Shown here piece after piece: positions 40,209 through 48,478 of a stretch of DNA of 64,000 bases. The stretch is from contig CBDCCV010000001.1 of the NCBI GenBank assembly GCA_965215025.1, positions 2,378,121-2,442,120 of the forward strand, read 5' to 3'. The translations under genes and the position numbers were made by a program. The stretch is from CBDCCV01 sp965215025. Lineage in GTDB: Bacteria; Bacteroidota; Rhodothermia; Rhodothermales; Salinibacteraceae. Below the pieces are notes generated by a model. It worked only from the letters and a program-made list of their open reading frames with translations. It was not told where the DNA came from and did no database searches. Within the stretch, counting starts at the first letter, position 1. Each line of letters opens with the position of its first letter.

Positions 40209-40433
40209 GCGGGCGGCTCACCTGCCGGAGATCGCGCCTCTGAGAAGAGAAGAAAAGACCGTCCGAGGCCGCTTTGCAGAATCGTAGAAAGCCAGTCGCC
40301 AAAGCTTTACAAGGAAGGCGGACAAAGCCGCGCGTGCTTCGGTTCAAGTGGATGAATCAGCAAGCGGCCCCTTAGCTCATAAGCTTGAGCGTGGGCCTTT
40401 GCTCACCCAATCCCAAATCCAAGCTACCGTGTT

Positions 40434-40952
40434 ATGGCTACGCCTACGTTGAACTCGCTCGACGATCTTCTTCTTTACGAGCTGCAGGACCTGTACAGCG
40501 CCGAGCAGCAGCTCACCAAGGCGCTCCCGAAGATGAAAGACGCCGCCACGTCGTCCGACCTCAAGAGCGCTTTCGAGGAGCATCTTGATGAGACGCGCAA
40601 CCAGGTGCAGCGCCTTGAGCAGGCGTTCGACCACCTCGGCAAGCGGACCAAGGCCGAGCATTGCGAGGCGATGGAAGGCCTCCTCAAAGAAGGCCAGGAA
40701 GTGATGGGCCTCAACGGCGACCCGGCCGTGAAGGACGCCGCGCTCATCTCCGCTGCCCAGCGGGTTGAGCACTACGAGATGGCCGGCTACGGCTCCGCGC
40801 ACGCCTATGCCAAGCAGCTCGGCCACAGCGACGTGGCCAGCCTCCTCAAGAAAACGCTCAACGAGGAGGAGAGCGCCGACAAGAAGCTGAACAAGATCGC
40901 CCAGGGCGGCCTGCTCTCCAGCGGCATCAACAAGGAAGCGCGCAAGGCCTAA
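40434..40952 (+). CDS. DUF892 ferritin-like protein (YciE/YciF family, 172 aa)
   Basis: A four-helix ferritin-like bundle. LDDLLLYELQDLYSAEQQLT, ATSSDLKSAFEEHLDETRNQ, AAQRVEHYEMAGYGSAHAYA and ASLLKKTLNEEESADKKLNK are the four family helices, with Glu and His suitable for a di-metal site (E20, E53, H57, E111, H114 region). Family members rise under stress in enterics, but their reaction is not established. ATG 40434 starts MATPTLNSLDDLL. A clear terminator follows at 40985-41028. Confidence 0.92.
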   Translation: MATPTLNSLDDLLLYELQDLYSAEQQLTKALPKMKDAATSSDLKSAFEEHLDETRNQVQRLEQAFDHLGKRTKAEHCEAMEGLLKEGQEVMGLNGDPAVKDAALISAAQRVEHYEMAGYGSAHAYAKQLGHSDVASLLKKTLNEEESADKKLNKIAQGGLLSSGINKEARKA

Positions 40953-40984
40953 GCGCCGCGCGCTCTGCGCAACGCACAGACCGC

Positions 40985-41028
40985 AAACGGGCCGCTCCCT
41001 TCGACGGGGGCGGCCCGTTTCGTTTTCT
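40985..41028 (+). terminator. Rho-independent terminator after the DUF892 gene
   Basis: AAACGGGCCGCTCCC and a GGGGGCGGCCCGTTT arm form a strong GC stem around TTCGAC, followed by CGTTTTC. Confidence 0.8.
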
Positions 41029-41061
41029 GGCACGTCCAGCAAAACCGTTTCCCTCGCCATA

Positions 41062-41297
41062 GGGGACACGATAATGGTCTTTGAGAAATTAATCGGGCAA
41101 TACGGCAGCTCTTTGAACTCCCTCTCCCCTGGCGGGAGAGGGCCGGGAGCCTGTCCCGACACCGGGATGAGGGGGGAGCGGCGTGGCAATACGTTCGCTC
41201 GTTCACCCTCATCCTGTCCTTCTCCCGTCAAGGGAGAAGGGACCTGAGGGCTACCGCGTTACCCGATTAAAAAGTCAATCATCATTATCGTATCCCC
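41062..41297. repeat. MITE-like element with about 40-bp imperfect terminal inverted repeats
   Basis: GGGGACACGATAATGG (41062) opens a left arm to about 41103, and the right arm ends ATTATCGTATCCCC (41297). The arms agree at about 30 of 40 positions, including GGGGAyACGATAATG and TTAATCGGG. Inside is a second symmetrical pair, CCCTCTCCC...GGGAGAGGG (41121-41146) and CTTCTCCCGTC..GGGAGAAGG (41218-41238). There is no coding capacity. It lies between DUF892 and tnaA. Confidence 0.7.
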
Positions 41298-41317
41298 ACC
41301 AACGGTTGCGCAATCCG

Positions 41318-42688
41318 TCAGGCGCCAAGCGGCGCGAAGTGCGCGGTGAAGTGGCGCAGGCGCTTCGGCTCGTGCGTGATCTCGAAGCCGGGCAGATGCT
41401 CCTTTTCTGCCTGCACCGCCTCGAAGCACTCGATCACGTAATCGATGTGGCTCTGCGTGTAGACGCGGCGCGGGATGGCCAGGCGCACGAGTTCCATCTC
41501 GGCCGGCTTTTCGGAGCCGTCGGGCTGGCGGCCGAACATCACTGAGCCGATCTCGCACCCGCGGATGCCGCCCGCCTCGTAGAGCCGCGCCGCCAGCGCC
41601 TGCCCCGGATACTTGAGCGGCGGGATGTGTGGCAGCATCGCCCTGGCGTCGATGTAGACGGCGTGGCCGCCCACGGGCCGCACGATGGGCACGCCCATCC
41701 GCGTGAGCGCCTCGCCGAGGTAGCGCGTTGAGGCCAGGCGGTACTGCAAATAATCCTCGCGCGTGACCTCGGTAAGGCCGCGCGCGATGGCTTCGAGATC
41801 GCGCCCGGCCAGGCCGCCGTACGTGGGAAAGCCCTCCGTCAGGATCAAGAGCGTGCGCGCCTCCTCGGCCCAGACGTCGTCGTTCATCGCCAGCCACCCG
41901 CCGATGTTGACGAGGGCGTCCTTTTTGGCGCTCATCGTCATCCCGTCGGCGTAGGAGAACATCTCGCGGACGATAATGCGCACGGGCGTCTCGGCGTACC
42001 CGTCCTCGCGTTCTTTGATGAAGTAGGCGTTCTCGGCAAAGCGGCAGGCGTCGATGAAAAGCGGGACGCCGTGCTTCTCGCACGCCGCCTTGGCCGCGCG
42101 GATGTTCTGCATGGAGACGGGCTGCCCGCCGCCGGAGTTGTTCGTCACCGTGAGCATGACGAGCGGTACGCGCCCTTCGTTCTCTTCCAGAAACGCCTCC
42201 AGCCGCCTCACGTCGATGTTGCCCTTGAACGGATGCTCGGCCGAGGGATCGCGCCCCTCCGCGATGACGAGATCTACGGCCTCGGCGCCGGAGGCCTCCA
42301 CGTTGGCGCGCGTGGTGTCGAAGTGCGTGTTCGAGGGGATGCGCCGGCCGGGGCCGCCGGCGATCTCGAAAAGGATGCGCTCGGCCGCGCGGCCCTGGTG
42401 CGTGGGGATGACGTGGCGAAACGGCATCAGGTCGCGCACGGCCTCCTCGAAGCGCTCGAACGAGGGCGAGCCGGCGTAGCTCTCGTCGCCCTGCATGACG
42501 CCGGCCCACTGCCGAGCGCTCATGGCCGACGTGCCGGAGTCGGTCAAGAGGTCGATGAGCACGTCCTCGGCGCGGAGGTTGAACAAGTTGTAGTGCGCCT
42601 CTTTGAGCAGCCGCTCGCGCTCCGGGCGCGTGGTCATCCGGATCGGCTCGACGGATTTGATGCGGAACGGCTCGATGATTGTTTTCAT
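41318..42688 (-). CDS. tnaA: Tryptophanase (456 aa)
   Basis: A PLP-dependent beta-eliminating lyase giving indole, pyruvate and ammonia from tryptophan. The PLP Lys256 is in TMSAKKDALVNIGG. FIDACRFAENAYFIKERE and THQGRAAERILF are further cofactor-region blocks. Tyrosine phenol-lyase is the close relative, but two diagnostic spots favour tryptophanase: RHFTAHF keeps the His that is Phe in the lyase, and GGIRGCEIGSVMFGR has no Arg at the phenol-binding place. Some other segments (VNIGG, RRVYT) look lyase-like, so the specificity is strong but not certain. ATG 42688. The MITE-like element lies just after its stop. No TnaC-like leader or tnaB is adjacent. Confidence 0.93.
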   Translation of the reverse strand: MKTIIEPFRIKSVEPIRMTTRPERERLLKEAHYNLFNLRAEDVLIDLLTDSGTSAMSARQWAGVMQGDESYAGSPSFERFEEAVRDLMPFRHVIPTHQGRAAERILFEIAGGPGRRIPSNTHFDTTRANVEASGAEAVDLVIAEGRDPSAEHPFKGNIDVRRLEAFLEENEGRVPLVMLTVTNNSGGGQPVSMQNIRAAKAACEKHGVPLFIDACRFAENAYFIKEREDGYAETPVRIIVREMFSYADGMTMSAKKDALVNIGGWLAMNDDVWAEEARTLLILTEGFPTYGGLAGRDLEAIARGLTEVTREDYLQYRLASTRYLGEALTRMGVPIVRPVGGHAVYIDARAMLPHIPPLKYPGQALAARLYEAGGIRGCEIGSVMFGRQPDGSEKPAEMELVRLAIPRRVYTQSHIDYVIECFEAVQAEKEHLPGFEITHEPKRLRHFTAHFAPLGA

Positions 42689-42807
42689 GGAAGCGCAGAG
42701 AGCATTCGCAAAAAGAGGCAGGAGAAGGCCGTCGCAAAGGGCGGCTTCGCGGAATTCATGGAGTAACGTAGCGCCTCTCCGTACAAAAGGAAACGCCGTT
42801 TAGTCCT

Positions 42808-43224
42808 ATGATCTACCAGATGTACGTCAGCGCCGCCACCGAGCTGATGGACGCCGAGGCGCTGGCCGAGGTGTTGCGCGTGAGCCGTCGCAACAACACC
42901 GCCGTGGGCATCACCGGGATGCTGCTCTACCGAGAGGGCACGTTTATCCAAGTGCTCGAAGGCGCAGAAGACGCCGTGGAAACGACGCTCCAACGCATCG
43001 AAAGAGACCCGCGCCACCGCGGCCTGATCCGGCTCATTGGCGGGCCGCTTGAAGAACGCCTCTTCGGCGAATGGTCCATGGGCTTTAACGACCTCAGCGG
43101 TAAGAGCCGCATCGACCTGCCGGGGTTCAGCGCTGTCCTGGAAACGTCCGACATGTTCTCGGAGTCGCCGCACCGTGTGCACCGCCTGCTCGTCAGCTTC
43201 CAGGAGAACCTGCGCACGTGGTAG
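42808..43224 (+). CDS. BLUF-domain blue-light photoreceptor (138 aa)
   Basis: A short FAD-binding blue-light sensor with no attached effector. The FAD hydrogen-bond residues fit AppA spacing: Tyr6 in YQMYVSAAT, Asn30 in RRNNTAVGITG, and Gln48 in GTFIQVLEG (24 and 18 residues apart as in AppA Y21, N45, Q63). The C-terminal helical part (residues 95-138) is the usual cap. It likely acts by protein-protein contact with an unknown partner. ATG 42808 with AAAAGGAAAC upstream. It is divergent from tnaA with a 119-base gap. A photolyase gene lies further on (58296). Confidence 0.9.
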   Translation: MIYQMYVSAATELMDAEALAEVLRVSRRNNTAVGITGMLLYREGTFIQVLEGAEDAVETTLQRIERDPRHRGLIRLIGGPLEERLFGEWSMGFNDLSGKSRIDLPGFSAVLETSDMFSESPHRVHRLLVSFQENLRTW

Positions 43225-43337
43225 CGGCGCCCGGAGACGGCAGACGCGCCCGGCGGATGCGAACCTCACACGCGCGCGGTTCATACCAACGCTGCACGCA
43301 ACTACGGCACTTGCCTCACGGAACGCCGCCCGCGATT

Positions 43338-43445
43338 ATGGAACTGGAAGTCGGCTCGCCGGCCTGGTACGTCCTCATCCTCCTGGCTGGGCTGCTCACG
43401 GGCGCGGTGGTGGCGTGGGTCCGCAAACGCCGGAAGAATAGATAA
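43338..43445 (+). CDS. Putative 35-residue single-helix membrane protein
   Basis: ATG 43338 opens MELEVGSPAWYVLILLAGLL, then a helix continuing into TGAVVAWVRKRRKNR. One transmembrane helix with a basic C-terminal end is typical of small membrane proteins. There is no recognised family and only a weak ribosome-binding site. It lies between the BLUF gene and a palindromic repeat. Confidence 0.4.
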   Translation: MELEVGSPAWYVLILLAGLLTGAVVAWVRKRRKNR

Positions 43446-43550
43446 CTCAAATTGTGACCTTTCCGGTTGTCATCCTGAACAAAGTGAAGGATCTCCTACG
43501 CTTGAGGCATTCCGCGACATGGGAGATCTTTCGCGCTGCTCAGGATGACG
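43446..43550. repeat. Palindromic intergenic element (REP-like)
   Basis: GTCATCCTGAACAAAGTGAA (43469 on) continues to GGATCT at 43494. It pairs with AGATCTTTCGCGCTGCTCAGGATGAC at 43524-43549 with only a few mismatches. CAAATTGTGACC (43448-43459) just before resembles the end motif of the element at 25902-26051. No gene. Confidence 0.6.
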
Positions 43551-43569
43551 GAAGAAGGCCTGGGCACGC

Positions 43570-44115
43570 TCAGAGCGGCGTGTCGGCTTCGACGCGGCGG
43601 TAGATGCCGCGCACCACGGGCCGGACGCCGTCGTGCGCGCGGGCGGGCGCCTCGGCCTTGGCCAGGTTGGCGCGGGCCATCAGGGCGTCCAGGGCCTCCG
43701 TCGTGCGCGGATCGGCGGCGGCCTCGCCTTCTTCCTCCGCAATGGCGGCGTACACCCAGCCGCCGGGCTTGAGCACGCGGCGTACCTCGCGCAGGACCTC
43801 TGCGGCGGCTGCGTCGGCGCGGGGTAGCGCGTGGTAGGCCACCACCCAATCGAAAAAAGCGGCGGCGTACGGGAGCGGCCCCTGCGGCGCAACCACGACG
43901 CGCGCGGCGGCGGCGCGGCCTGCGGCTTCTGACAGGCGGTGCTGCGTGGCGGCGACGGCCTCTTCGGCAGGATCGCAGGCGTGGACCTCGAAGCCGAGCA
44001 GGGCGAGCGGGAGCGCGTGGCGGCCCGCGCCGCAGCCGAGGTCCAGGACGCGGCTCGCAGGCGGGACGGCCGCCATCGTTTTCAAGAGGTGATCAGCAGG
44101 AGGCGCCTGCGTCAT
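43570..44115 (-). CDS. Class I SAM-dependent methyltransferase (181 aa)
   Basis: SRVLDLGCGAGRHALPLALLG is motif I at residues 20-40. HACDPAEEAVAATQHRL is the acidic motif II. FFDWVVAYHALPRADAAAAE and VLREVRRVLKPGGWVYAAI are motifs III-IV of the Methyltransf_11/25 type. The protein is short and has no substrate domain, so its acceptor is unknown. It lies upstream-adjacent to hemH in reverse order on the same strand, 12 bases apart (hemH is transcribed first), so a shared transcript is likely. Confidence 0.87.
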   Translation of the reverse strand: MTQAPPADHLLKTMAAVPPASRVLDLGCGAGRHALPLALLGFEVHACDPAEEAVAATQHRLSEAAGRAAAARVVVAPQGPLPYAAAFFDWVVAYHALPRADAAAAEVLREVRRVLKPGGWVYAAIAEEEGEAAADPRTTEALDALMARANLAKAEAPARAHDGVRPVVRGIYRRVEADTPL

Positions 44116-44127
44116 AGCGCGAGCGGC

Positions 44128-45447
44128 TTAGGAAGACGGCCGACGAGCCTCTTCCTGTGCAGCCGAAGAGGACGAGGCCGCCTTAGCGGAGGCGGCGTTC
44201 CAGCAGCGCGCCTCGGTGATGCGCTCGCACTGATGGCAGCGCACGTCGCGCTCGGATGAGGGGAAGCGCGGCATCTGGTCGAGCGGCAGGAGCGGGTACG
44301 CGCCCTCAGTCGCCGCGCCGTCGCCCGAGGCGCTTGGTGCGGTGAGGCGGCCTTCGCCCGGCGCCGAGACCTGCGCCATCGTCGCCTCGGCCAGCGCCTC
44401 GATGAAAAGCGGGTGGCTGTTGAGGCCGGAGGTGACCTCGTAGTGCGTGATGCCGGCAGCCTCGGCCTCCTCGCGCACCTCGATGTCGAGTTCGTAGCTC
44501 GTCTCGATGTGGTCCGTCACGAACGCCACGGGGATGACCAAAACGGCCGCGTGCCCCTCGTGCGCGAGCGCTTCAAGCTGGTCCGGCGTGGAAGGCGTGA
44601 GCCACTCCGCCGGGCCGACCTTGCTCTGGAACGCCACGTGGAAGGGCCGGTCGTGGGCGCGGCGCTTCATCACCTGGTCCACGGTGGAATGGACGAGGCA
44701 GCAGTACGGATCGCGCCGCTGCTTCATCTCCTTGAGCGGCGTCCCGTGCGCGGAGAAGAGCAGGTGCACCTCCGGGCGCACGGCCTTCGGGAAGCGCTGC
44801 AAGCCCTCGTCGATGCGCTCGGACAGCGCCTGGACGTACTTCGGGTTGGCGGCGTACTCATGGACGAATGTGGTAGGCCACTGTGGGATCTCCTCTTCCT
44901 CTTCGAGCGCTTTCCAGTAAACGAGCGACGCGCCGGTCGTCGTCTTCGAATACTGCGGGTAGAGGGGCAGGAGGATCACCTTGTCCACGCCGTCGGCCTG
45001 CATCTCCTTGGCGGCCGCCTCGCTCCTGGGGTGCCAGTAGCGCATGGCCACGTACGTGCGGAAGCGCGCGCCGGTGGCCTCGGAAAAACGCTCGTTCAGG
45101 AAATCTTCGAGGCTGCGGGCCTGCTCGCGCGTGAGCCGGTTGATGGGCGAGCCACCGCCGATCAGCTCGTAGTCCTTGCTGACGGACTTCGCGCGCGTCT
45201 TGGAGACGAACTGGCAGAGCCAGTGCCGAAAAACCCCGCCCACCGGGATGTCGATGATGGCGGGGTCCATGAAGAGGTTGTAGAGGAACGGCTCCACGTC
45301 GGCGAGCTTGTCCGGGCCGCCCAAGTTCATCAGCACCACGCCCACGGTGTCGCCTTTTTCTACCGGGAGCGGCGCAGAAGGGAAGTAGTTGCCTGTGGTG
45401 ATCCGCCTGTCGAAGGCGTACGTGCTAAGGAACTCACGAGGCGTCAT
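44128..45447 (-). CDS. hemH: Ferrochelatase with C-terminal Cys-rich extension (439 aa)
   Basis: Inserts Fe2+ into protoporphyrin IX (or coproporphyrin) as the last step of heme synthesis. TVGVVLMNLGGPDKLADVEPFL is the family N-terminus after a 30-residue lead. The catalytic His is in LLFSAHGTPL, and the Glu is in FVTDHIETSYELDIE. YPQYSKTTTGAS is the conserved loop. At 439 residues it is longer than the common 310-350. The last 75 residues form an Ala/Ser-rich extension holding Cys404, Cys407 and Cys415 (RCHQCERITEARCW). Some bacterial ferrochelatases carry a [2Fe-2S] cluster, but the Cys spacing here is not proof of one. ATG 45447. Confidence 0.93.
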   Translation of the reverse strand: MTPREFLSTYAFDRRITTGNYFPSAPLPVEKGDTVGVVLMNLGGPDKLADVEPFLYNLFMDPAIIDIPVGGVFRHWLCQFVSKTRAKSVSKDYELIGGGSPINRLTREQARSLEDFLNERFSEATGARFRTYVAMRYWHPRSEAAAKEMQADGVDKVILLPLYPQYSKTTTGASLVYWKALEEEEEIPQWPTTFVHEYAANPKYVQALSERIDEGLQRFPKAVRPEVHLLFSAHGTPLKEMKQRRDPYCCLVHSTVDQVMKRRAHDRPFHVAFQSKVGPAEWLTPSTPDQLEALAHEGHAAVLVIPVAFVTDHIETSYELDIEVREEAEAAGITHYEVTSGLNSHPLFIEALAEATMAQVSAPGEGRLTAPSASGDGAATEGAYPLLPLDQMPRFPSSERDVRCHQCERITEARCWNAASAKAASSSSAAQEEARRPSS

Positions 45448-45577
45448 AGCGGAGCCGCTCTGGCCGAGAGGTGGGGCGAGGCGCCGTCTCAGGCGCGACT
45501 CTCTTGAGCGCGAAGGCGCGCCGGGCGGTTCCTGCGGGGCCGTTGAACTTTCGTCAAATAGCCTCCGCTGGGCGCGC

Positions 45578-46528
45578 CTAAAATGCCACGCCCAGCGTCA
45601 CGGTAAGTGTGCTCGACCGCCCCTCGAAGCCGTCTGTATCCCGGAAGTCATCGATGGAAGAAATAAGCGCCTGGATGGCCTGCACGGCGTCGGAGTCCTG
45701 CTGCGTCAGCTCGCGCAGGCCGAGGTCGTAGCGCACGCTCAAGACGGCGCGGCGCCCGCCGAGCGCGCCTGCGTCAAAGCCGAGGTCCGCGCCGACGGTG
45801 AGGCCGTAGTCCACGTTGTCGAGGAGGTCGCCCGCGTCCACGGGGTTTTCAATGGGCTGGAGGTTGGCGCCGGGGACCTGCGCGTTGATGATCGGGATGA
45901 AGGCGTTGATCTGACCGAGGAGTTCGTCCACGGTTTGGAACTCGTCAATGCGCTGGGTGAGGAGATCTTCCGGCACCGCCGCTTCGAGCGCGGCGTTCCG
46001 CAGCGCAAACTCGCCTCTGATCGCCACCTCGGCCGTGCGGTTGAAGCCGAAGCCGGCGTACGGCCCCGCATAGAAGCTCGGCCGGAAGCGCCCGCCCACC
46101 GGCGGTGCATAGCGGACCAGCAGCGGCACCTCGACAAAATCGATGGTGGCTTTTACATCGGCCTCTACGTTGTCGAGGACCAGGCTCACCTCGCCAATGG
46201 GTGGGAAGGTGCCTACCACGAGGTCGCCTTCTTCTTCCTCGATCATGTCCTCCTCGCCGTTGACGCCTTTGCGCACGTAGGTAAGTTCGGGCTGGAACGA
46301 GAAGCCTTTGCCGAGCGCGAAGCGGCCGTAGACGCTCGCCGTCGCCCCCGCCTGCACGCCCACGAAGGCGCCGCCGCGCACGCTCGCCAAGGAGAGGCCG
46401 CCGCGCACGCCGTAGCCGTCGAGGCCCTGCGCCTGAGCGCCCGCCGGGAAGCCTGCCGCGAGGAGCGCGAGCAGCAGTCCGGCCCTGCCGAGCCATCGGG
46501 TTGTAATCTGAACGGCGTGGTTTTGCAT
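45578..46528 (-). CDS. Outer-membrane beta-barrel protein (316 aa)
   Basis: The signal peptide is near residues 12-34 (LLLALLAAGFPAGAQAQ). The mature part has alternating beta-strand patterns typical of the PorT/OMP_b-brl_2 group: GYGVRGGLSLASVRGGAFVGV, FSFQPELTYVRKGVNGEED and FVEVPLLVRYAP, then FYAGPYAGFGFNRTAEV. It ends in Phe (LTVTLGVAF), the usual outer-membrane assembly signal. The next gene upstream (46652-47314) is a smaller paralogue with the same blocks (YIRKGAG, EVPVLAKVTLP, YAGPYAALAINREVE). Role unknown. Confidence 0.87.
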   Translation of the reverse strand: MQNHAVQITTRWLGRAGLLLALLAAGFPAGAQAQGLDGYGVRGGLSLASVRGGAFVGVQAGATASVYGRFALGKGFSFQPELTYVRKGVNGEEDMIEEEEGDLVVGTFPPIGEVSLVLDNVEADVKATIDFVEVPLLVRYAPPVGGRFRPSFYAGPYAGFGFNRTAEVAIRGEFALRNAALEAAVPEDLLTQRIDEFQTVDELLGQINAFIPIINAQVPGANLQPIENPVDAGDLLDNVDYGLTVGADLGFDAGALGGRRAVLSVRYDLGLRELTQQDSDAVQAIQALISSIDDFRDTDGFEGRSSTLTVTLGVAF

Positions 46529-46575
46529 ACGGATGGGCCTTGCGTCAGGGAAGTACGGACAAAAACCTTTCGCTC

Positions 46576-46612
46576 AAAAAGGAAAGGGCCGCCCACCGGG
46601 GGAGGCCCTTCC
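46576..46612 (-). terminator. Terminator between the two beta-barrel genes
   Basis: On the minus strand GGAAGGGCCTCCCCC pairs with GGCCCTTTCC, then TTTTTG follows. It lies 40 bases after the stop of the 46652-47314 gene and before the start of the next gene, so the two barrels are probably transcribed separately. Confidence 0.75.
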
Positions 46613-46651
46613 GCTTACCGCACGGCTGCTGCTTTGTTTGCGGCGCCGGCC

Positions 46652-47314
46652 TCAGAGCGCGAAGCCGAGCATGATCGCAAACGCGCCGTTCATCACGGCA
46701 GAGTCGCCGCCTTCATCGTCGTCCTCGAGTTCCTCGTCGTTGATGTCGGCGAGGCCGAGGTCGTAGCGCGCGCCGAGTGTGAGCGCCTGCCCGGAAAAGG
46801 TAAACGCCACGTCGGCGCCGAAGGAGACGCCGTAGTCGAAGCGCTTGACCACGTCGTCGAGGTCTTCGGAGCCGCTCTCGCCGTTCACCTCAAACTCGAC
46901 CTCGCGGTTGATAGCCAGCGCCGCGTACGGCCCGGCGTACAGGCTCGGCACGAGGCTCCCCGCCGTCGGCAGCGTCACCTTGGCGAGCACCGGCACCTCG
47001 ATGTAGTCGAGCTTGGTGGTGGCCTCGAACTCGCCTATCTCGTCATCGGAAAAGCTCGAACCGGCCCCTTTGCGGATGTAGAGCACCTCGGGCTGAAGCG
47101 CGACGAGCGGGCTGAGCGGCACCGTCCCGAAGACGCCCACGCTGAAGCTCGTTCGCCGGTCCGGCCCCTCCTCGTCGCCCTCGTCAAAGCGCAGGTTCGC
47201 TGACGTGACGCCGCCTTTGATGCCGAAGCCGCTAAAGCTGCCGAGGCTCTGCGCGCTTGCGCTCGCCGCCAAGCCCATAAACACGACGAGGAGCACGCTG
47301 ATTTTCTTATCCAT
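46652..47314 (-). CDS. Outer-membrane beta-barrel protein, smaller paralogue (220 aa)
   Basis: The signal peptide is at residues 1-21 (ISVLLVVFMGLAASASAQS). Beta-barrel blocks FGIKGGVTSANLRFDEGDEE, ALQPEVLYIRKGAGSSFSDD, YIEVPVLAKVTLPTAGSLVP and YAGPYAALAINREVEFEVN follow. It ends LMLGFAL, fitting the outer-membrane signal loosely. It is a paralogue of the protein encoded at 45578-46528. Acidic loops (DDEGGDSAV) face outward. Role unknown; such proteins are common in Bacteroidota-type outer membranes. ATG 47314. Confidence 0.87.
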   Translation of the reverse strand: MDKKISVLLVVFMGLAASASAQSLGSFSGFGIKGGVTSANLRFDEGDEEGPDRRTSFSVGVFGTVPLSPLVALQPEVLYIRKGAGSSFSDDEIGEFEATTKLDYIEVPVLAKVTLPTAGSLVPSLYAGPYAALAINREVEFEVNGESGSEDLDDVVKRFDYGVSFGADVAFTFSGQALTLGARYDLGLADINDEELEDDDEGGDSAVMNGAFAIMLGFAL

Positions 47315-47440
47315 AACGGTGGGTTCTGTGGTTTGATGAAGGAAGAGGAAAGCAGACGGCCGCCACGCAGCCGCTCCAAAATAAGCCTACGCAAATCGAA
47401 TGCAAACAGGATCAATTGTTTCAATGTGATCTCTTTGGCC

Positions 47441-48394
47441 TCACGCGCTCTTCGGGGCTGCGGCCTCGTCGAGCGCGAGCCAGTCGCGCGGCTGGAAGAA
47501 AGGGAGCGCCTCGGCCTCGGGCGTGCCCGGCTCCGGCGCGTAGGCGTAGGGCCACGCCACGCGCGGTGGCAGGCTCATGAGGATGCTCTCCGTGCGCCCG
47601 CCCGTCTCCAAGCCGAACTTCGTGCCGCGGTCGTACAAGAGGTTGAACTCGACGTACCGGCCCCGCCGCACGGCCTGGAAGCGCCGCTCGCGCTCGCCGT
47701 ATTCTTCTTCCATCCGCCGGTCCACGATGGGCAGGTAGGCCTCCAGAAACGCCTCGCCCGCGTCGCGGCTGAAGGCGAACGCCGCCTCGGCCTCCTCGCG
47801 GAGGTAGTCGTAAAAGATGCCGCCGATGCCGCGCGCCTCCTTGCGGTGCGGGAGGTAGAAGTAGCCGTCGCACTGCTCTTTGAAGGCGGTGTAATCGGCC
47901 ACGTTGGGATGGCGCTCGCACACGCTCTTCCACGTGCGGTGGAAGTGCTGCGCGTCTTCCAAGAACGGATAGCACGGCGTCAGGTCCGCCCCGCCGCCGA
48001 ACCACTCGTCGGCCGGCGCGCCGAGGTCCTCGCCCAGGGCGAAGTAGCGGAAGTTGGCGTGCACGGCCGGCACGTAGGGCGAGCGCGGGTGGATGACGAG
48101 CGAGAGGCCCGTGGCGAAAAACGGCGCGGCCTCGACGCCGAGCGCCGCCGCCATCGTCTCCGGCAGCGGCCCGTGCACGGCCGAGGTGCTCACGCCCGCC
48201 TTCTCGAAGGTGGTGCCTCCTTCGAGCACGCCGCTCAGCCCGCCGCCGCCCTCGGCGCGCGCCCATCGGTCCCGGCGGAAGCGCGCGGCGCTCTCGTAGC
48301 CCTCCACGGCGGCGATGATCGTCTGCTGCAACGCCTCGACAAAGGCTTGCATCCGGGCGGCGGTGGATTCGGCGGGGGCGTTGCGGTCGGGCAT
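47441..48394 (-). CDS. hemF: Oxygen-dependent coproporphyrinogen III oxidase (317 aa)
   Basis: Oxidatively decarboxylates coproporphyrinogen III to protoporphyrinogen IX. GGGGLSGVLEGGTTFEKAGV is the family signature near residue 50. FATGLSLVIHPRSPYVPAVHANFRYF and WFGGGADLTPCYPFLEDAQHFH are highly conserved active-site blocks. Length is typical (about 300). With hemH nearby this is part of a heme set. The first catalytic Asp and Arg residues are in these blocks. ATG 48394. The two genes are not in one operon with hemH because the barrel genes intervene. Confidence 0.95.
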   Translation of the reverse strand: MPDRNAPAESTAARMQAFVEALQQTIIAAVEGYESAARFRRDRWARAEGGGGLSGVLEGGTTFEKAGVSTSAVHGPLPETMAAALGVEAAPFFATGLSLVIHPRSPYVPAVHANFRYFALGEDLGAPADEWFGGGADLTPCYPFLEDAQHFHRTWKSVCERHPNVADYTAFKEQCDGYFYLPHRKEARGIGGIFYDYLREEAEAAFAFSRDAGEAFLEAYLPIVDRRMEEEYGERERRFQAVRRGRYVEFNLLYDRGTKFGLETGGRTESILMSLPPRVAWPYAYAPEPGTPEAEALPFFQPRDWLALDEAAAPKSA

Positions 48395-48478
48395 GGCGGC
48401 TTGGGTTTTGGAAAGGGGCTTGAGCCGTTATCAGAAGACAGCGGACGAGAAACGGCTTTCTCGCGCTCTGATTCGCCG

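Noticed and set aside
40366..40420. tRNA-like start GGCCCCTTAGCTCATAAGC
   Set aside because: The first bases look like an acceptor and D-arm, but there is no matching 3' acceptor strand, no anticodon arm and no T-arm within the expected distance.
41121..41238. Possible CRISPR-like repeats inside the element before tnaA
   Set aside because: The repeated CCCTCTCCC / GGGAGAAGG strings are inverted arms of one element, not regularly spaced direct repeats, and no cas genes are present.
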